Assembly: GCF_014201355.1 (NCBI RefSeq)
Contig: NZ_JACHEG010000006.1
Span: forward strand, 235,905-299,904
DNA: 64,000 nt
Direction of reading: 5' to 3'
DNA from: Aliirhizobium wenxiniae
GTDB lineage: Bacteria > Pseudomonadota > Alphaproteobacteria > Rhizobiales > Rhizobiaceae
The position numbers were made by a program, and so were the translations under genes. The notes below the pieces were generated by a model. That model did not search any database and had not been told where the DNA came from. It was given only the letters and a program-made list of their open reading frames with translations. Shown here in pieces: positions 17,127-27,697 of the stretch (position 1 is the first letter of the stretch; every line of letters starts with the position of its first letter).

Positions 17127-17500
17127 CCCTATAAGGCAGAAGTCTTGCGGGCTGACTTACTGATGTTGAAATCAAAGTAACTGGTTGCCGTTCATTGCGG
17201 TCACGGTCACGCCATCTACCTGAAGATGAGGGACATCAGATCACTGCGCGATCTTGCCGATCGGCATTGAGTGTCAGCACGCTCAGGAAACATCCTTCCA
17301 TGAGGGTATCGACCATGCCGTAAGTGCGGGCTGGGCCGTGCGGGAAGCCATTGGCTCCCTTATCGATCGGGCCGAGAACCATATGCTGGCAACTCAGTCC
17401 CTCGAAGATGATCACGCAGTTTTAGTCGTGTTGCGCCGGAGGACATGACATCCTAGCGGTGAACCAAACTGTTCATGCGAAGTGATTATTCGCGTTACGA
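17127..17500. other. intergenic, one doubtful frame
   Basis: A 64-codon frame at 17254-17448 has a protein-like stretch (VREAIGSLIDRAENHMLATQ) but no convincing start or ribosome site. It may be a remnant. Nothing else seen. Confidence 0.35.
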
Positions 17501-17525
17501 GGAACCTCGGATCGCGGGGATGGTT
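17501..17525 (+). promoter_or_regulatory. GGAAC-N18-TT stress-sigma promoter, leaderless arrangement
   Basis: GGAAC at 17501-17505, 18 bases, TT at 17524-17525, only 8 bases before the ATG at 17534. Same geometry as at 3143-3176, so the mRNA is probably leaderless. Confidence 0.5.
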
Positions 17526-17533
17526 AGAAGCGC

Positions 17534-17680
17534 ATGAGACATTTACGCTATCACCACATTCTGTCCACTTTCCTCGTCAGTCCAATAATCGTCGCGTTGG
17601 TCGCGGGCCTCCAATGGTGGATGACCGATCGATCGGGCAATGTCGATCAGAAGTCCAGTATTGCGGCTCCTCCTGCGTAA
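17534..17680 (+). CDS. 48-residue single-membrane-segment protein
   Basis: Reads MRHLRYHHILSTFLVSPIIV.. with one hydrophobic helix (residues 9-29) followed by a polar tail ending SSIAAPPA. No Shine-Dalgarno sequence is needed if the transcript is leaderless, as the promoter position suggests. Similar to other tiny membrane proteins near 47.5-48.0 kb. No family known. Confidence 0.45.
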   Translation: MRHLRYHHILSTFLVSPIIVALVAGLQWWMTDRSGNVDQKSSIAAPPA

Positions 17681-17826
17681 GTGATGGGGCCTTGCAGTGC
17701 GGGATGCAAGTCGCGTTTCTTGCTTCTTCCCTTTCAATGGCCGAGTTCAAAACCGCAGCAGCTTCCCATTCGTGGCACGGTTATTGCTCGGTAAACGTTT
17801 GATGAAGTGCACCAGGAGATTGTGTT

Positions 17827-18114
17827 TTGGAACGAGACAATTTGCACATTTTCAATCCGGTCATAGTCTCTCTCGGGGACGCACACGCTGATCTGACGAT
17901 CAGTTCTGTAGAGGAAGCTGCCGAGGAGCTTTTAACAGAATGGCCCATCGACGACAGTGACCGCTATTATGAAGCAGTGAAGGCGTGTCTCGACTGCATC
18001 ACCTCGGATGCTGATCCAGATTTTGCCCGCACCGCATTCGTTCAAGCCGCCGAAGAGGCTGGAATGTCGATCAAAGGCATAATTTCAGATATCGGTAGCT
18101 TTCAGGCTGTCTGA
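17827..18114 (+). CDS. DUF982 domain protein
   Basis: 95 residues. TTG start preceded by AGGAG. DUF982 pattern: FNPVIVSLGDAHADLTISSV, EEAAEELLTEWPIDDSDRYY, and the cysteine segment VKACLDCI, then ARTAFVQAAEEAGMS. This family is nearly confined to Rhizobiales and often plasmid-borne. Function unknown. Confidence 0.88.
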   Translation: MERDNLHIFNPVIVSLGDAHADLTISSVEEAAEELLTEWPIDDSDRYYEAVKACLDCITSDADPDFARTAFVQAAEEAGMSIKGIISDIGSFQAV

Positions 18115-18650
18115 CCAAACGCCGATGGCGTCCCGAAGCAATCCATGCCTCGTGACGTGAGAGGGAAGGACCAGCCTCCCAACTGAACCTTCCCGCACAC
18201 GACCAGCCTGACAAGACGGCCACCGCACTCAATCGCCTTTGGCAAGAGCGCGGACCGAATATGATCGTGAGATCGATTTGAGAGCAAGCTTATACTACTG
18301 TCTGATACCGTACGGATCTGTGGATATGCGATAGGCCGAACAAATCAGCAGGCAGCGGCTCTTCACTCGCAATCGTCGCCCGACGATCAGATCGCCCTGC
18401 CCAACAGCACGCCGATATTCAATTTCAGCTGCACGTGAGCAACTGCTTTTCCGCGTAGCCTTCATACAAGCAAATTCTCGCGCTTCGCGATTTGCGTATT
18501 AGAGTTGCCGAGTCTCTTTATTCGGCAAGGCCGACGTACCGGATGGAATACTCCTCCCCGAGACGCTGCGTTTGACCGATGGCCTGCTCGAAGCACATAG
18601 TGAATAAGGTCCGGCATGATGTGCTCCAAAGATATAAACCCACGACCCCT
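18115..18650. other. intergenic, no supported gene
   Basis: About 535 bases downstream of both DUF982 (+) and dnaE2 (-). I see no gene, no obvious terminator hairpin and no repeat. Confidence 0.4.
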
Positions 18651-21600
18651 TTATTGAAAATTCCGGCTCTTCACCTTCAAAGTGTCGATATGCAGATCCC
18701 TGACAAACATATCCCGCGGCTGCACGACCGGTTTGGGCCTGTCGCGCGGATCCGGCCCACCACCATGGGCAAACTCATCCCCTCGACCGGCCGGCAGCTT
18801 GAACTCCGTATCGCGGTCGGCAAGGGCTGAGAGATCACCGGACAGGTCGAACAACTGCTGCGCAACCAGATGAACGACCTCCCCTTCCCGCTGGATCTTT
18901 CCATTGATTGCCATCATCGATGAGCCGAGCACGACCCGGCGCCGCTTTTCGAACAGTGACGGCCAGACGACGATATTTGCCGGCCCCGTTTCATCCTCGA
19001 TGGTGATGAACATGACGCCCTTGGCAGAACCCGGTTTCTGGCGCACCAGAACCAGGCCGGCGGTATAGACCGATCTGCCGTCACGTGCGCTCATAGCCTC
19101 GGAGCAGGTGACGATATTGCGTGCGTCTAAGTCCTTGCGCAGGAAGGCAATCGGATGCTGCCGCAAAGTCAGCCCGATATGGCTATAGTCCTGGATGACG
19201 TTATGGCCATCTGTCATCTGTCTCAGCTCGACACCGGGTTCAAGCTGCTCGGGCATCGCCTGCAGCGCGCGCTCGTCGGCCGCAGCAAACAGAGGTAGAG
19301 GCTCGTCACGCAAAGCCTTTATCGCCCAGAAGGCATCGCGACGTTCAAGCTCGAGCGAGGGCCGAAACGCGTCAGCCTCGGCAAGTTGCACCAATGCATC
19401 GGACGGAACGCCGGACCTCCGCCACATATCATCGACGGAGGCAAACTCGCCATTGCCTCTGGCGGCGACGATGCGGGCTGCATCGGCTGCTGCCATCCCT
19501 TTTACCCGCCGGAACCCCAGCCGGATCGCATGCCGGTCGGAATTGCCGATGCGCTCCAGGGTACAGTCCCATCTCGAATTGTTGACGCAGACCGGACGGA
19601 TCTCGACCCCATGCGCTCTCGCATCTCCGACGATCTGGGCCGGCGCATAAAATCCCATGGGCTGCGAGTTGATCAGCGCGGCACAGAAGGCTTCCGGATA
19701 GTGTCGTTTGATGTAGTTCGAGGCATAGGCAATCAGCGCGAATGACGCCGCATGGCTTTCCGGAAAGCCGTAAGAGCCAAACCCTTCAAGCTGCGAAAAC
19801 GTCTTTTCGGCAAATTCCGGCGTATAGCCGTTCTTCACCATGCCCGAGACCAGCTTGTCCTTGAAGCGGGAAACTCCTCCGGTGAACTTGAAGGTCGCCA
19901 TGGATTTTCGCAACTGGTCGGCCTCGCCACCGGTAAATCCGGCGCAGACCATCGCCACCCGCATGGCGCTTTCCTGAAACAGCGGCACACCAAGCGTCTT
20001 GCCAAGCACGGCCTCAAGCTCCGGTGTCGGGTATTCGACCGGTTCCTTACCCTCACGGCGGCGCAGATAGGGGTGTACCATATCGCCCTGGATCGGACCG
20101 GGCCGTACGATTGCCACCTGGACCACAAGATCATAAAAGGTGCGCGGTTTCAGGCGGGGCAGCATCGCCATCTGGGCCCGACTTTCAATCTGGAACGTGC
20201 CGAGCGTGTCGGCACGCCTGATCATCGCATAGGTTGCCGGATCCTCCTGCGGGATTGTCGCCAGATCGATCGGCTCGTCCTTGTGTTCACGAATGAGTTC
20301 AAATGCCTTTGCCATGCAGGTCAGCATCCCGAGCGCCAGAACATCGACCTTCATGAACTTCAGCGCTTCGACATCGTCCTTGTCCCATTCGATAATCTGG
20401 CGGTCCTTCATTCTCGCCGGCTCGATCGGCACCAGATCGTCCAGCCGATCATGGGTCAGCACAAAGCCGCCGGGATGCTGGCCGAGATGGCGCGGCGCTC
20501 CCATCAACTGCTGGGCCAGTTTCAGGGTAAGCGCCAGGCGGCGATCTTCGGGATTGAGATTGAGTTCGCGGATGTTGCGGTCCGGCACTTCTTCCGACCA
20601 GGACCACATGCCAGACGACAAAGCCTTGATCACGTCTTCCGGCAATCCGAGAGCCTTGCCGACGTCGCGGATTGCACCCTTGGCCCGGTAGCGCGTGACG
20701 GTGGCGCACAGGGCAGCCTTTTCCCGCCCGTAGGTCTTGTAAATCCACTGGATGACCTCTTCGCGCCGCTCGTGCTCGAAATCGACATCGATATCCGGCG
20801 GCTCGTCGCGTTCCTGGGAGACAAAACGTTCGAACAGGAGATCGTTTGTTGACGGGTCGATCGAGGTAATGCCGAGAATGTAGCAGACGGCGCTGTTGGC
20901 GGCCGATCCCCGGCCCTGACAGAGAATGCCCTGACTGCGGGCATAACGCACGATCGAAAACACCGTCAGGAAGTAAGGAGCGTATTTCATCGTGCGGATA
21001 AGATCGAGCTCGTGGCGCACGGTCCTGATCACTTCAGGCGGAAGGCCTTCCGGATAGCGGTCGGGAACACATTGCCAGACATAATGCTCAAGCGATGCTT
21101 GGGCGTCCATTCCCGGCACGATCGCCTCCTCCGGATACTGGTAGCTCAACTCATCAAGCGAGAACTTGCATCGGTTGACGATCTCCATGGTCCGAGCGAG
21201 CGCTTCGGGATATCTTGGAAACAGCCGCTGCATTTCTTCCGGTGGCTTGAGAAAGCGGTCGGCATGCCGCTCACGCTCGAACCCGACATCGTCGATCGTC
21301 GTGTTGTTGCGAATGCAGGTGACGATATCCTGCAATTGCCGCCTGCCCGGCTCATGGAAAAGCACATCATTGGTGACAACGGTTTTGATCTTGAACCGCG
21401 TCGCCATATTGGAAATCTCATGCAGTCTCATCTGGTCGTTCGGCCGACGGCGCAAGCAGAGCGACACATAGGCCCGATTGCCAAAGACCTCTGAGACCTT
21501 GCGCAGTTGCACGGCGCATACCTCGTCAGCGAGATCAGGCACGAGGATGCCAATCATTCCATCTGAATACGCCACCACATCGTCCCAATGGAGGACGCAG

Positions 21601-21908
21601 TTGTTCTTGCCGCCGCGGGATTTTCCGAGCGTGATCAGCCGGGTCAGCCGCGAATAGGCGGCACGGTCCATTGGATAAACCAGGACCGACATTCCATCCT
21701 GCAGATCAAGCCGGCAGCCGACCACAAGACGCAATCCGGTTGCCCTTGATGCTTCCAACGCACGCACGATCCCTGCCAGGCTGTTGCGATCGACGACGCC
21801 GATGGCATCGATGCCGAGCTCAGTCGCTCTTGCGAACAGTTCATCGGCCGAGGATGCGCCGCGCAGGAAGGAAAAGTGGGTTGTGACCTGAAGCTCGGCA
21901 TAGCTCAT
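18651..21908 (-). CDS. dnaE2: error-prone DNA polymerase DnaE2 (ImuC)
   Basis: 1085 residues, the usual length. The start at 21908 overlaps the imuB stop (ATGA) and gives the standard opening [20 protein letters not shown], the PHP domain. The catalytic palm carries [15 protein letters not shown] with the acidic residues, and [17 protein letters not shown] precedes it. A C-terminal OB fold follows ([18 protein letters not shown]). It performs translesion synthesis with ImuA and ImuB after DNA damage. Third gene of the LexA-controlled imuA-imuB-dnaE2 operon. Confidence 0.97.
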   Translation of the reverse strand: MSYAELQVTTHFSFLRGASSADELFARATELGIDAIGVVDRNSLAGIVRALEASRATGLRLVVGCRLDLQDGMSVLVYPMDRAAYSRLTRLITLGKSRGGKNNCVLHWDDVVAYSDGMIGILVPDLADEVCAVQLRKVSEVFGNRAYVSLCLRRRPNDQMRLHEISNMATRFKIKTVVTNDVLFHEPGRRQLQDIVTCIRNNTTIDDVGFERERHADRFLKPPEEMQRLFPRYPEALARTMEIVNRCKFSLDELSYQYPEEAIVPGMDAQASLEHYVWQCVPDRYPEGLPPEVIRTVRHELDLIRTMKYAPYFLTVFSIVRYARSQGILCQGRGSAANSAVCYILGITSIDPSTNDLLFERFVSQERDEPPDIDVDFEHERREEVIQWIYKTYGREKAALCATVTRYRAKGAIRDVGKALGLPEDVIKALSSGMWSWSEEVPDRNIRELNLNPEDRRLALTLKLAQQLMGAPRHLGQHPGGFVLTHDRLDDLVPIEPARMKDRQIIEWDKDDVEALKFMKVDVLALGMLTCMAKAFELIREHKDEPIDLATIPQEDPATYAMIRRADTLGTFQIESRAQMAMLPRLKPRTFYDLVVQVAIVRPGPIQGDMVHPYLRRREGKEPVEYPTPELEAVLGKTLGVPLFQESAMRVAMVCAGFTGGEADQLRKSMATFKFTGGVSRFKDKLVSGMVKNGYTPEFAEKTFSQLEGFGSYGFPESHAASFALIAYASNYIKRHYPEAFCAALINSQPMGFYAPAQIVGDARAHGVEIRPVCVNNSRWDCTLERIGNSDRHAIRLGFRRVKGMAAADAARIVAARGNGEFASVDDMWRRSGVPSDALVQLAEADAFRPSLELERRDAFWAIKALRDEPLPLFAAADERALQAMPEQLEPGVELRQMTDGHNVIQDYSHIGLTLRQHPIAFLRKDLDARNIVTCSEAMSARDGRSVYTAGLVLVRQKPGSAKGVMFITIEDETGPANIVVWPSLFEKRRRVVLGSSMMAINGKIQREGEVVHLVAQQLFDLSGDLSALADRDTEFKLPAGRGDEFAHGGGPDPRDRPKPVVQPRDMFVRDLHIDTLKVKSRNFQ

Positions 21909-23416
21909 GCGAAGATCCCGTGGCAGAACCATCGGTGATCCCCGGTTTCGGGATCGACACCATCGCCGGCCCGAAAAATCCAGAGCCGCTCGCCGCTTTC
22001 ATCCTCGATGACGAAATAGTCCCGCACTGCCTCCATCTCGGCATCGCGCTGCCACCACTCGCCGAAAATCCGCTCTGGCCCGTCGGCGCATTTGACCTTT
22101 CGGCGTTTGCCGCGCCAGGTAATCGAAGCTGGCGGGTGGTCAGGCATGAGGGCGATGGCGGTGATCGGCTCCGGTCGCGGCAGAAGCCGGACCGGCCGGC
22201 GCCAGTGGCCAACCCATGCAACGGTGAGCGGATCGGAGGCCGCGGCAATCCGCTGAACCGAGCGTTCAGGTACGTCTGATGCAACTGGGGCCATGCGATA
22301 GACCCGTTGGCCGCGATTGCCATAAACGTCGATCAAGGGAGTAACATCGGTGATCTCGTCCTCGATCAGCGACGAGACCTTCTGAACATCACTGAGCGGC
22401 TCTGCCATGACGGCGACGAGCGTCAATTTTTCGATGCCGAAACCGGGTTCGATCTTTTCCGTCCGATCCCGAAACAGTTTGGTCAGCCAGGCGACATCGC
22501 GAGCCGGTTTCGCGGTGCCTGCTCGAATGGCTTGCCTCGTGCCATCGACCTTTTCGACGATGAGATCGGCGCGACGGACACCGAGACCACGTTTCTGCAG
22601 TTCTTCGATCAATTGCACGACGAGGCGGCCGACATATTTGTTGATCGTTTCTGCCGCCCCGATCGGTTCGGCAAAAGCACGAGAAACCTCGATCAACTCT
22701 GGTGTGCGGATCGGATCGATCGGTTCGCCAATCCGGCCGAACATCTGGTCGAGCCGCCGGCCGATCTCCGGGCCGAAGCGCAGGGTCAGGGGAGCGCGGG
22801 GTGTGTTGGCAAGCTCACCGATGGCCTGAAAGCCGAGCGTGCGCAGATCACCGACGACCTTTTCCGGCAACCGCAGCAATGTGATCGGCAGTCTTTCCAT
22901 CGCTGCAGCTGTCTTGGCCTTCGGTACGATGACCGTTTCACGGCTGATCGCCCGTGCGCAGGCATGGGCCGCGCCCCAGGTATCGGCGATCGCAACGCGC
23001 GCCGTCAGTTTTTTAGCCAGAAACTGATTGGCGATCTTGGTGATCATCGGCAATTCGCCGCCCTGTAGGTGGTCTGCGCCTTCGGTGTCGAGAACAATGC
23101 CATTGAGGCCATCGACCGCGACGATCGGGGAATATTGGGTCAAAGCCCAAAGCGTGATCCGCTCAAGTGCTGCTGCATCAAGATGAGGCTCGGCATCAAC
23201 CATCATCAGCCCGCGAAACAGAGCCTGGGCCTTTGCCGCCGGCATGCCGACGCGAAGGCCGGATTTTCGCGCAGCTGCGTCCACCGAAGAGACCCAGCGT
23301 TTCGGCCCGCTTTTGGCGATCACGGCAATAGCCTGCTCAGCCGGAATGGACGGATCGTCGCGCCGGATCCGATCGGTCGGCAGATCCGGTAGATAGATCG
23401 ATACGACCCTGCTCAT
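21905..23416 (-). CDS. imuB: ImuB, Y-family polymerase-like mutasome hub
   Basis: 503 residues. Start at the ATG at 23416 ([20 protein letters not shown]), inside the end of imuA. It has the Y-family fold ([39 protein letters not shown]) but not the catalytic DxD..DE acidic pattern, as is normal for ImuB. ImuB recruits DnaE2 and the beta clamp for SOS mutagenesis. No deletion or frame break. Confidence 0.95.
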   Translation of the reverse strand: MSRVVSIYLPDLPTDRIRRDDPSIPAEQAIAVIAKSGPKRWVSSVDAAARKSGLRVGMPAAKAQALFRGLMMVDAEPHLDAAALERITLWALTQYSPIVAVDGLNGIVLDTEGADHLQGGELPMITKIANQFLAKKLTARVAIADTWGAAHACARAISRETVIVPKAKTAAAMERLPITLLRLPEKVVGDLRTLGFQAIGELANTPRAPLTLRFGPEIGRRLDQMFGRIGEPIDPIRTPELIEVSRAFAEPIGAAETINKYVGRLVVQLIEELQKRGLGVRRADLIVEKVDGTRQAIRAGTAKPARDVAWLTKLFRDRTEKIEPGFGIEKLTLVAVMAEPLSDVQKVSSLIEDEITDVTPLIDVYGNRGQRVYRMAPVASDVPERSVQRIAAASDPLTVAWVGHWRRPVRLLPRPEPITAIALMPDHPPASITWRGKRRKVKCADGPERIFGEWWQRDAEMEAVRDYFVIEDESGERLWIFRAGDGVDPETGDHRWFCHGIFA

Positions 23417-24113
23417 CACACGCCCTCACGAGAAACTCAGCACACTCACCCGCTTTCACGCGCATCAACTCAAGAAACCACTTTGCCCGTCCGACTCCTG
23501 GCACCGGCAGTTCTTCCGACGGCATGACGCTCACCCTCCACCGTGTCGTCGAGGCCGTCGGTTGGCCAAAATCACTGGCCTCAGTCTGGCGTCGCCAGCG
23601 CCGGACCGCGAGCGCCATCGTGCCTGTGCGCTCAGCCGCAAGCTGCAGGCGCCGTGAACCGACCATCGGCAGGCGCACAAGTTCGCCGACGACTGCCCCA
23701 AGCCCCCCGAAGGAGAGTCCCTCCTCCATATTCGCCAGCACATCCTCCTCCTTGTCGGACTCGACAAAGATCACCCGGTCGGGATGAAGTCCGACCTGCG
23801 TCAGAGCCGGAAAGAAAAGGTCCGGTCGCGTCAGACACCAGACGATCGGCCCTTTGGTGCGCGCTGCGATGCCGGCGGCAAACAGTGCAGTTGCGGCTCC
23901 ATCGACGGTCCCTGCACCACCACCGGCAAACTCATGAAGGGCGCCATGGCTGAGACCGCCACCGGGCAGAACCGCGTCGATCTCAGGGACACCGAATGCT
24001 AGACAGCCGGCTTTTCGGGTCGACGTGCCCTCCAGTGCCGAGATCCGCTCACGCAGATCGGCGATCACGTCTGAAGCACCATCTGACATCCCTGGAGCGC
24101 GGGCAGCAGTCAT
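23337..24113 (-). CDS. imuA: ImuA, SulA/RecA-like mutasome protein
   Basis: 258 residues. RecA-fold core: FGVPEIDAVLPGGGLSHGAL (a degenerate P loop), ..IVWCLTRPDLFFPALTQVGL, VIFVESDKEEDVLANMEEGL. ImuA accompanies ImuB and DnaE2 in alphaproteobacterial SOS mutasomes. It overlaps imuB by 80 bases and follows a LexA box at 24175. Confidence 0.94.
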   Translation of the reverse strand: MTAARAPGMSDGASDVIADLRERISALEGTSTRKAGCLAFGVPEIDAVLPGGGLSHGALHEFAGGGAGTVDGAATALFAAGIAARTKGPIVWCLTRPDLFFPALTQVGLHPDRVIFVESDKEEDVLANMEEGLSFGGLGAVVGELVRLPMVGSRRLQLAAERTGTMALAVRRWRRQTEASDFGQPTASTTRWRVSVMPSEELPVPGVGRAKWFLELMRVKAGECAEFLVRACDEQGRIDLSTGSADRSDPARRSVHSG

Positions 24114-24174
24114 CGTTCACGGCTCCCTTCAAGGTCGTGTTGCCAGGCCGACATCATGTCGTGCAGAAGTATTC

Positions 24175-24189
24175 GTTCACTATCTGTTC
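24175..24189. promoter_or_regulatory. LexA (SOS) box of imuA-imuB-dnaE2
   Basis: GTTC-ACTATCT-GTTC, an exact GTTC-N7-GTTC direct repeat, the alphaproteobacterial LexA site. It lies 61 bases upstream of the imuA ATG. Confidence 0.92.
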
Positions 24190-24426
24190 TGATGGCGGAG
24201 AAGAGTCAAGCGGTGGAAGGCTAAGGAATATAATCCTGACATTAGGAATTCGAAAAATTCCCATAGGATTCAGAAATATAGCTCCACCGAAAAAATTTCG
24301 GAAACTTTCTCCGCCACCACTTTCCACGCGCGAGAGTTGCTTCGGTGCTTCGCGTCCATCCATGCGTGCTCGCCGATACGCCTGCAGCCACTGATGGAGC
24401 CGATATTATTATCGCCAGACGGATGG

Positions 24427-24630
24427 TCAGATAGCTATCGGCCCGATTATCCGCTTCAGGTCTGTCGGCGTGCGCACTCCGAAGAGCCACCAGTTTACCA
24501 GTTCCCGAGCAGCAGCCTCGGCTTCGGGGCCGCTGATGCCAAGCTGTTGTTCCTGGCACAGTTCATCGAGAACCCCGCGCAACATCGTCAGATCGTCGGA
24601 ACCCAGCACATCAAACGACGAGAAAACCAT
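24427..24630 (-). CDS. small conserved hypothetical protein
   Basis: 67 residues: MVFSSFDVLGSDDLTMLRGV, then ELCQEQQLGISGPEAEAAARELVNWWLFGVR. I recall small rhizobial proteins with the same AAARELVNWWLFGVR ending. Soluble, helical. Divergent spacing suggests its own promoter. Function unknown. Confidence 0.75.
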   Translation of the reverse strand: MVFSSFDVLGSDDLTMLRGVLDELCQEQQLGISGPEAEAAARELVNWWLFGVRTPTDLKRIIGPIAI

Positions 24631-24850
24631 ATCCTTTGCCCCAGCCTAACTCATTTGTACTGAAGCGGACGTGAGTGCATAGATGCTAAATCTAGCAATC
24701 GTCGTTTGTATCCGCCCACATGTTCAATTCCCGGGGTGCTGCGTCATCATCGGTGGAGACATGGCCGGCTCGCGACGCTGGTAGAGTCTATGAATGGCGT
24801 TTAGAACTATCCTTGGCCAAGCTGCTGTTACTCTCGGATGGATCTGTTTT

Positions 24851-25156
24851 GTGTCACAGACAACGGACTTTGTTGCTGAGTTGATCTACGCTGCAAATAC
24901 GATCGATGAGGTCACGCCGTTTGAGCGCAGACGGCTGCTGGAGAGGGGCATGGCGATCGTTGCAGCCCAGCGAGAGCTCCTGGAGCTGCGTGGCAATATT
25001 GTTCCGCTCCAACCGGATTTCATGCGGGAGATGGGCAGGCTGGCGGAGATCGCCGGTCGGAAGAATGGCATCTCGCTCCTGATCGGGTCAGGCATGCTCA
25101 TGCTCGCAGATGAGATCCGAAGACTGCGCGTCCTCTCCAAGGCTGCCGAGGCCTAA
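24851..25156 (+). CDS. hypothetical helical protein
   Basis: Start set at the GTG at 24851 (VSQTTDFVAELIYAANTIDE), which resembles rhizobial plasmid proteins beginning (M)xKTTxFVxELIxAAN. About 101 residues, all helical with RRLLERGMAIVAAQRELLE and a final ADEIRRLRVLSKAAEA. The longer frame from 24794 adds a hydrophobic stretch with no homologue that I recall. Not named. Confidence 0.6.
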   Translation: MSQTTDFVAELIYAANTIDEVTPFERRRLLERGMAIVAAQRELLELRGNIVPLQPDFMREMGRLAEIAGRKNGISLLIGSGMLMLADEIRRLRVLSKAAEA

Positions 25157-25217
25157 GGTCTCCGCCTATTGAAACGATGCGGACATGCTGGTTCACTGCA
25201 GCCGAGGAGGAGCCGAC

Positions 25218-25991
25218 ATGTGCAACCTTTATCGCATGGAAGACAAGGACTGGGTCTCGCAGTGGGCTCAGGATGCCGAGCGGCTGATCAACCCGATGCC
25301 GGCCTATCAGATGAATCCGGATCAGATGGGGCCAATCCTTCGCAACACTGCCGACGGAGGCAAGCAGTTCGTCCACGCCCGATGGGGGCTACCCTCCCCG
25401 CGCTTTGCGCTTGAAAAGGCAGCAAAGACGAAAGCCGATAAACTCACCGCCAAAGGCAAGCCGGCCAACATCGAAGAATTGATCCGCATGGAAGCCGACC
25501 GCGGCACGACCAACGTTCGCAATCTCACATTCCCACACTGGAGGCGATGGTTCGGCATCGAGCATCGATGTATCGTTCCGGTCACCAGCTTTGCCGAGCC
25601 GGACCCGAAAGCCCAAGTGCCGGGCGGCAAGGTCCCGAATGCCTGGTTTGCGCGTGACGCGCAAAAGTCTTTGATGTTCTTTGCCGGCATCCACGTGCCG
25701 CAATGGCAAAGTGTCAGGAAGGTGAAGGACGGACTGACGACCGACGATCTCTATGGTTTCCTGACGACCGATCCGAATGCCTTGGTGAAACCGATCCACG
25801 ATAAAGCGATGCCTGTCCTTCTCCTGACCCAAGAGGAAGTCGATGTCTGGATGCAAGCACCCTGGGATGAGGCAAAGGCGCTTGCCCGGGCACTACCGGC
25901 GGGTGCCCTGATCATCTCGTCGCGTGAGCCCTATGGGTCGTCGATCGTCGCAAAGGACGGAGAGCCGCTCGAGCAGCCAATGCTGCTCTGA
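25218..25991 (+). CDS. SOS response-associated peptidase-type (SRAP/HMCES) protein
   Basis: Start at 25218 after GAGGAGG so that the mature protein begins with Cys2 (MCNLYRMEDKDWV). SRAP proteins use Cys2 to form a thiazolidine link with abasic sites in single-stranded DNA. Conserved surroundings: RTTNVRNLTFPHWRRWFG-like segment (GTTNVRNLTF), RCIVPVTSFAEPDPKAQVPG, and IHDKAMPVLLL with the catalytic His. 257 residues. It sits between the mutasome and dinB, so it is part of a DNA damage block. Confidence 0.93.
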   Translation: MCNLYRMEDKDWVSQWAQDAERLINPMPAYQMNPDQMGPILRNTADGGKQFVHARWGLPSPRFALEKAAKTKADKLTAKGKPANIEELIRMEADRGTTNVRNLTFPHWRRWFGIEHRCIVPVTSFAEPDPKAQVPGGKVPNAWFARDAQKSLMFFAGIHVPQWQSVRKVKDGLTTDDLYGFLTTDPNALVKPIHDKAMPVLLLTQEEVDVWMQAPWDEAKALARALPAGALIISSREPYGSSIVAKDGEPLEQPMLL

Positions 25992-26038
25992 TCGTCGGTG
26001 CCGTATGAACTTGCCATGATTTGACTCTCACCGCGATT

Positions 26039-26053
26039 GTTCTTATTTTGTTC
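26039..26053. promoter_or_regulatory. LexA (SOS) box of dinB operon
   Basis: GTTC-TTATTTT-GTTC, an exact GTTC-N7-GTTC direct repeat, 20 bases before the ATG at 26073 that heads the dinB operon. Confidence 0.9.
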
Positions 26054-26072
26054 TTTTCAATGTGGAGAGGAT

Positions 26073-26517
26073 ATGGACATGAGCTGGCTCAAACTCGACC
26101 CTGCAAAATCGTCGATGTCGTGATTTCCATCTTGCTGTCCAGCATCACTATCTGGAACTGTTTCTACCGCATCTGGAAAGCTTCGACTGGGATATCGCTG
26201 CATTCTACCGGAGCCAGGAGGAGCCGCTGGTCTATTACTTTTCGCCGGGCGCCGCTGATCTGCTTTTCAGGTTCGGCAAGTTCTCTTACGAGCCATGTGG
26301 CCGGCCAGAATCCAACGCAGTTCAATTGCAGGTCGGGACCTCGCTTGCCTACGATACCGCCTGGGTGGAACTGCCCGATGAAACCCGTCCTTATCCGGAA
26401 TTCGATCAGGAGCTCGCGGACGCCGAGGCCGATTACTGGGACACCGTCTGGGGGACGGGCGGCGAATGCGGACCGATCGAAGATGAGCATGATGATCGCC
26501 AGGAGCGTCGTGGGTGA
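26073..26517 (+). pseudogene. conserved hypothetical protein upstream of dinB, frameshifted
   Basis: The ATG at 26073 has GGAGAGG in front and begins MDMSWLKLDP, then runs into a stop. A second frame continues as RRCRDFHLAVQHHYLELFLP, HLESFDWDIAAFYRSQEEPL, ..PDETRPYPEFDQELADAEAD..EHDDRQERRG. Removing one base near 26103 (a G in GACCCTGCAAAA) fuses them. The product is about 146 residues, acidic at the end. It stands between the LexA box and dinB and probably forms an operon with it. Confidence 0.75.
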
Positions 26518-26550
26518 CGCCAGTGCTGACCAGCCGCTGAGATTGCATCG

Positions 26551-27651
26551 ATGTACGCCATGATCTCTCCAGCCACCCGAAAGATTATCCACGTCGACAT
26601 GGATGCCTTTTACGCGTCGGTGGAACAGCGGGATAATCCCGAGCTGCGCGGCAAGCCGCTTGCGGTCGGCGGTGCTGCCGCACGCGGCGTCGTTGCGGCT
26701 GCCAGTTATGAAGCACGGAAATTCGGTGTCCATTCTGCAATGCCTTCGGTCACGGCTGCACGAAAATGCCCTGAGCTGATTTTCGTAAAACCTCGCTTCG
26801 AGGTCTATCGTGCCGTCTCGCAGCAAATCCGGGAAATCTTTGCTGAATACACGCCACTGATCGAGCCGCTGTCGCTCGACGAAGCCTATCTCGACGTGAC
26901 CGAAAATCTCAAAGATATGCCGATTGCGACCGAGATCGCGCTGGAGATCCGAGCGAAGATCAAGGCCGTCACCGGACTGAATGCGTCAGCCGGCATCTCC
27001 TACAACAAGTTTCTGGCCAAGATGGCGTCCGATCTCAACAAGCCGAACGGTCAGGCTGTCATCACACCGAAGAATGGCCCGGCCTTCGTCGAGGCGCTTG
27101 CGGTGAAAAAATTCCATGGTGTCGGGCCGGCCACGGCCGAGAAGATGCATAAACTCGGGATCGAGACAGGTGCAGACTTAAAAGCCCAGTCGCTGCAGTT
27201 CCTTACCCAGCATTTCGGAAAGTCAGGCCCTTACTTCTATGGCATCGCGCGTGGCACCGATGACCGCCAGGTTCGACCTGATCGAGTGCGGAAGTCGGTC
27301 GGCGCTGAAGACACGTTCAGCCGAGATATCGACGATCTCGACCGCGCAACGGGCGAGCTGAAACCGCTTGCAAACAAGGTCTGGACCTATTGCGAGGCCA
27401 AACGCATCTCCGGCAAAACCGTAACGGTGAAGATCAAATATTCGGATTTCACCCAGGCCACCAGAAGCCGAACTGGCGCCCTGCCCTTTTCGAGTGGCCA
27501 GGATGTTCTCGATGCAGCTTCGGAGCTGCTGAAAACGGTCTATCCGTTCAAGCGATCGGTGCGATTACTTGGGGTGACACTTTCATCGCTCACAGGCGCC
27601 CAAGATGATGATAACAGCCAGGAGCAGCCGGAACTGGATTTCAGCATGTAG
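26551..27651 (+). CDS. dinB: DNA polymerase IV (DinB)
   Basis: 366 residues. VDMDAFYASVEQRD and SLDEAYLDVTE carry the catalytic acidic residues. The little-finger region SVGAEDTFSRDIDDLD and a C-terminal clamp-binding peptide QEQPELDFSM are present. Translesion bypass polymerase acting with the beta clamp. Behind the LexA box at 26039 through the small gene before it. The dinB stop is followed within 15 bases by the bidirectional hairpin at 27662. Confidence 0.95.
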   Translation: MYAMISPATRKIIHVDMDAFYASVEQRDNPELRGKPLAVGGAAARGVVAAASYEARKFGVHSAMPSVTAARKCPELIFVKPRFEVYRAVSQQIREIFAEYTPLIEPLSLDEAYLDVTENLKDMPIATEIALEIRAKIKAVTGLNASAGISYNKFLAKMASDLNKPNGQAVITPKNGPAFVEALAVKKFHGVGPATAEKMHKLGIETGADLKAQSLQFLTQHFGKSGPYFYGIARGTDDRQVRPDRVRKSVGAEDTFSRDIDDLDRATGELKPLANKVWTYCEAKRISGKTVTVKIKYSDFTQATRSRTGALPFSSGQDVLDAASELLKTVYPFKRSVRLLGVTLSSLTGAQDDDNSQEQPELDFSM

Positions 27652-27661
27652 GAGAAAACGA

Positions 27662-27697
27662 AAAAGCCTGCCGCGGGAGGAGGAGCGGCAGGCTTTT
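27662..27697. terminator. bidirectional terminator between dinB and the hairpin array
   Basis: Stem AAAGCCTGCCGC / GCGGCAGGCTTT with a 10-base loop, flanked by A5 on one side and T4 on the other. On the plus strand it ends dinB; on the minus strand it is the last hairpin of the array and has the loop TCCTCCTCCC followed by a T run. Confidence 0.8.

Noticed and set aside
19752-20852. 366-codon plus frame opposite dnaE2
   Set aside because: Long shadow frame typical of GC-rich genes; dnaE2 is certain.
22307-23068. 253-codon plus frame opposite imuB
   Set aside because: Antisense shadow; imuB is certain.
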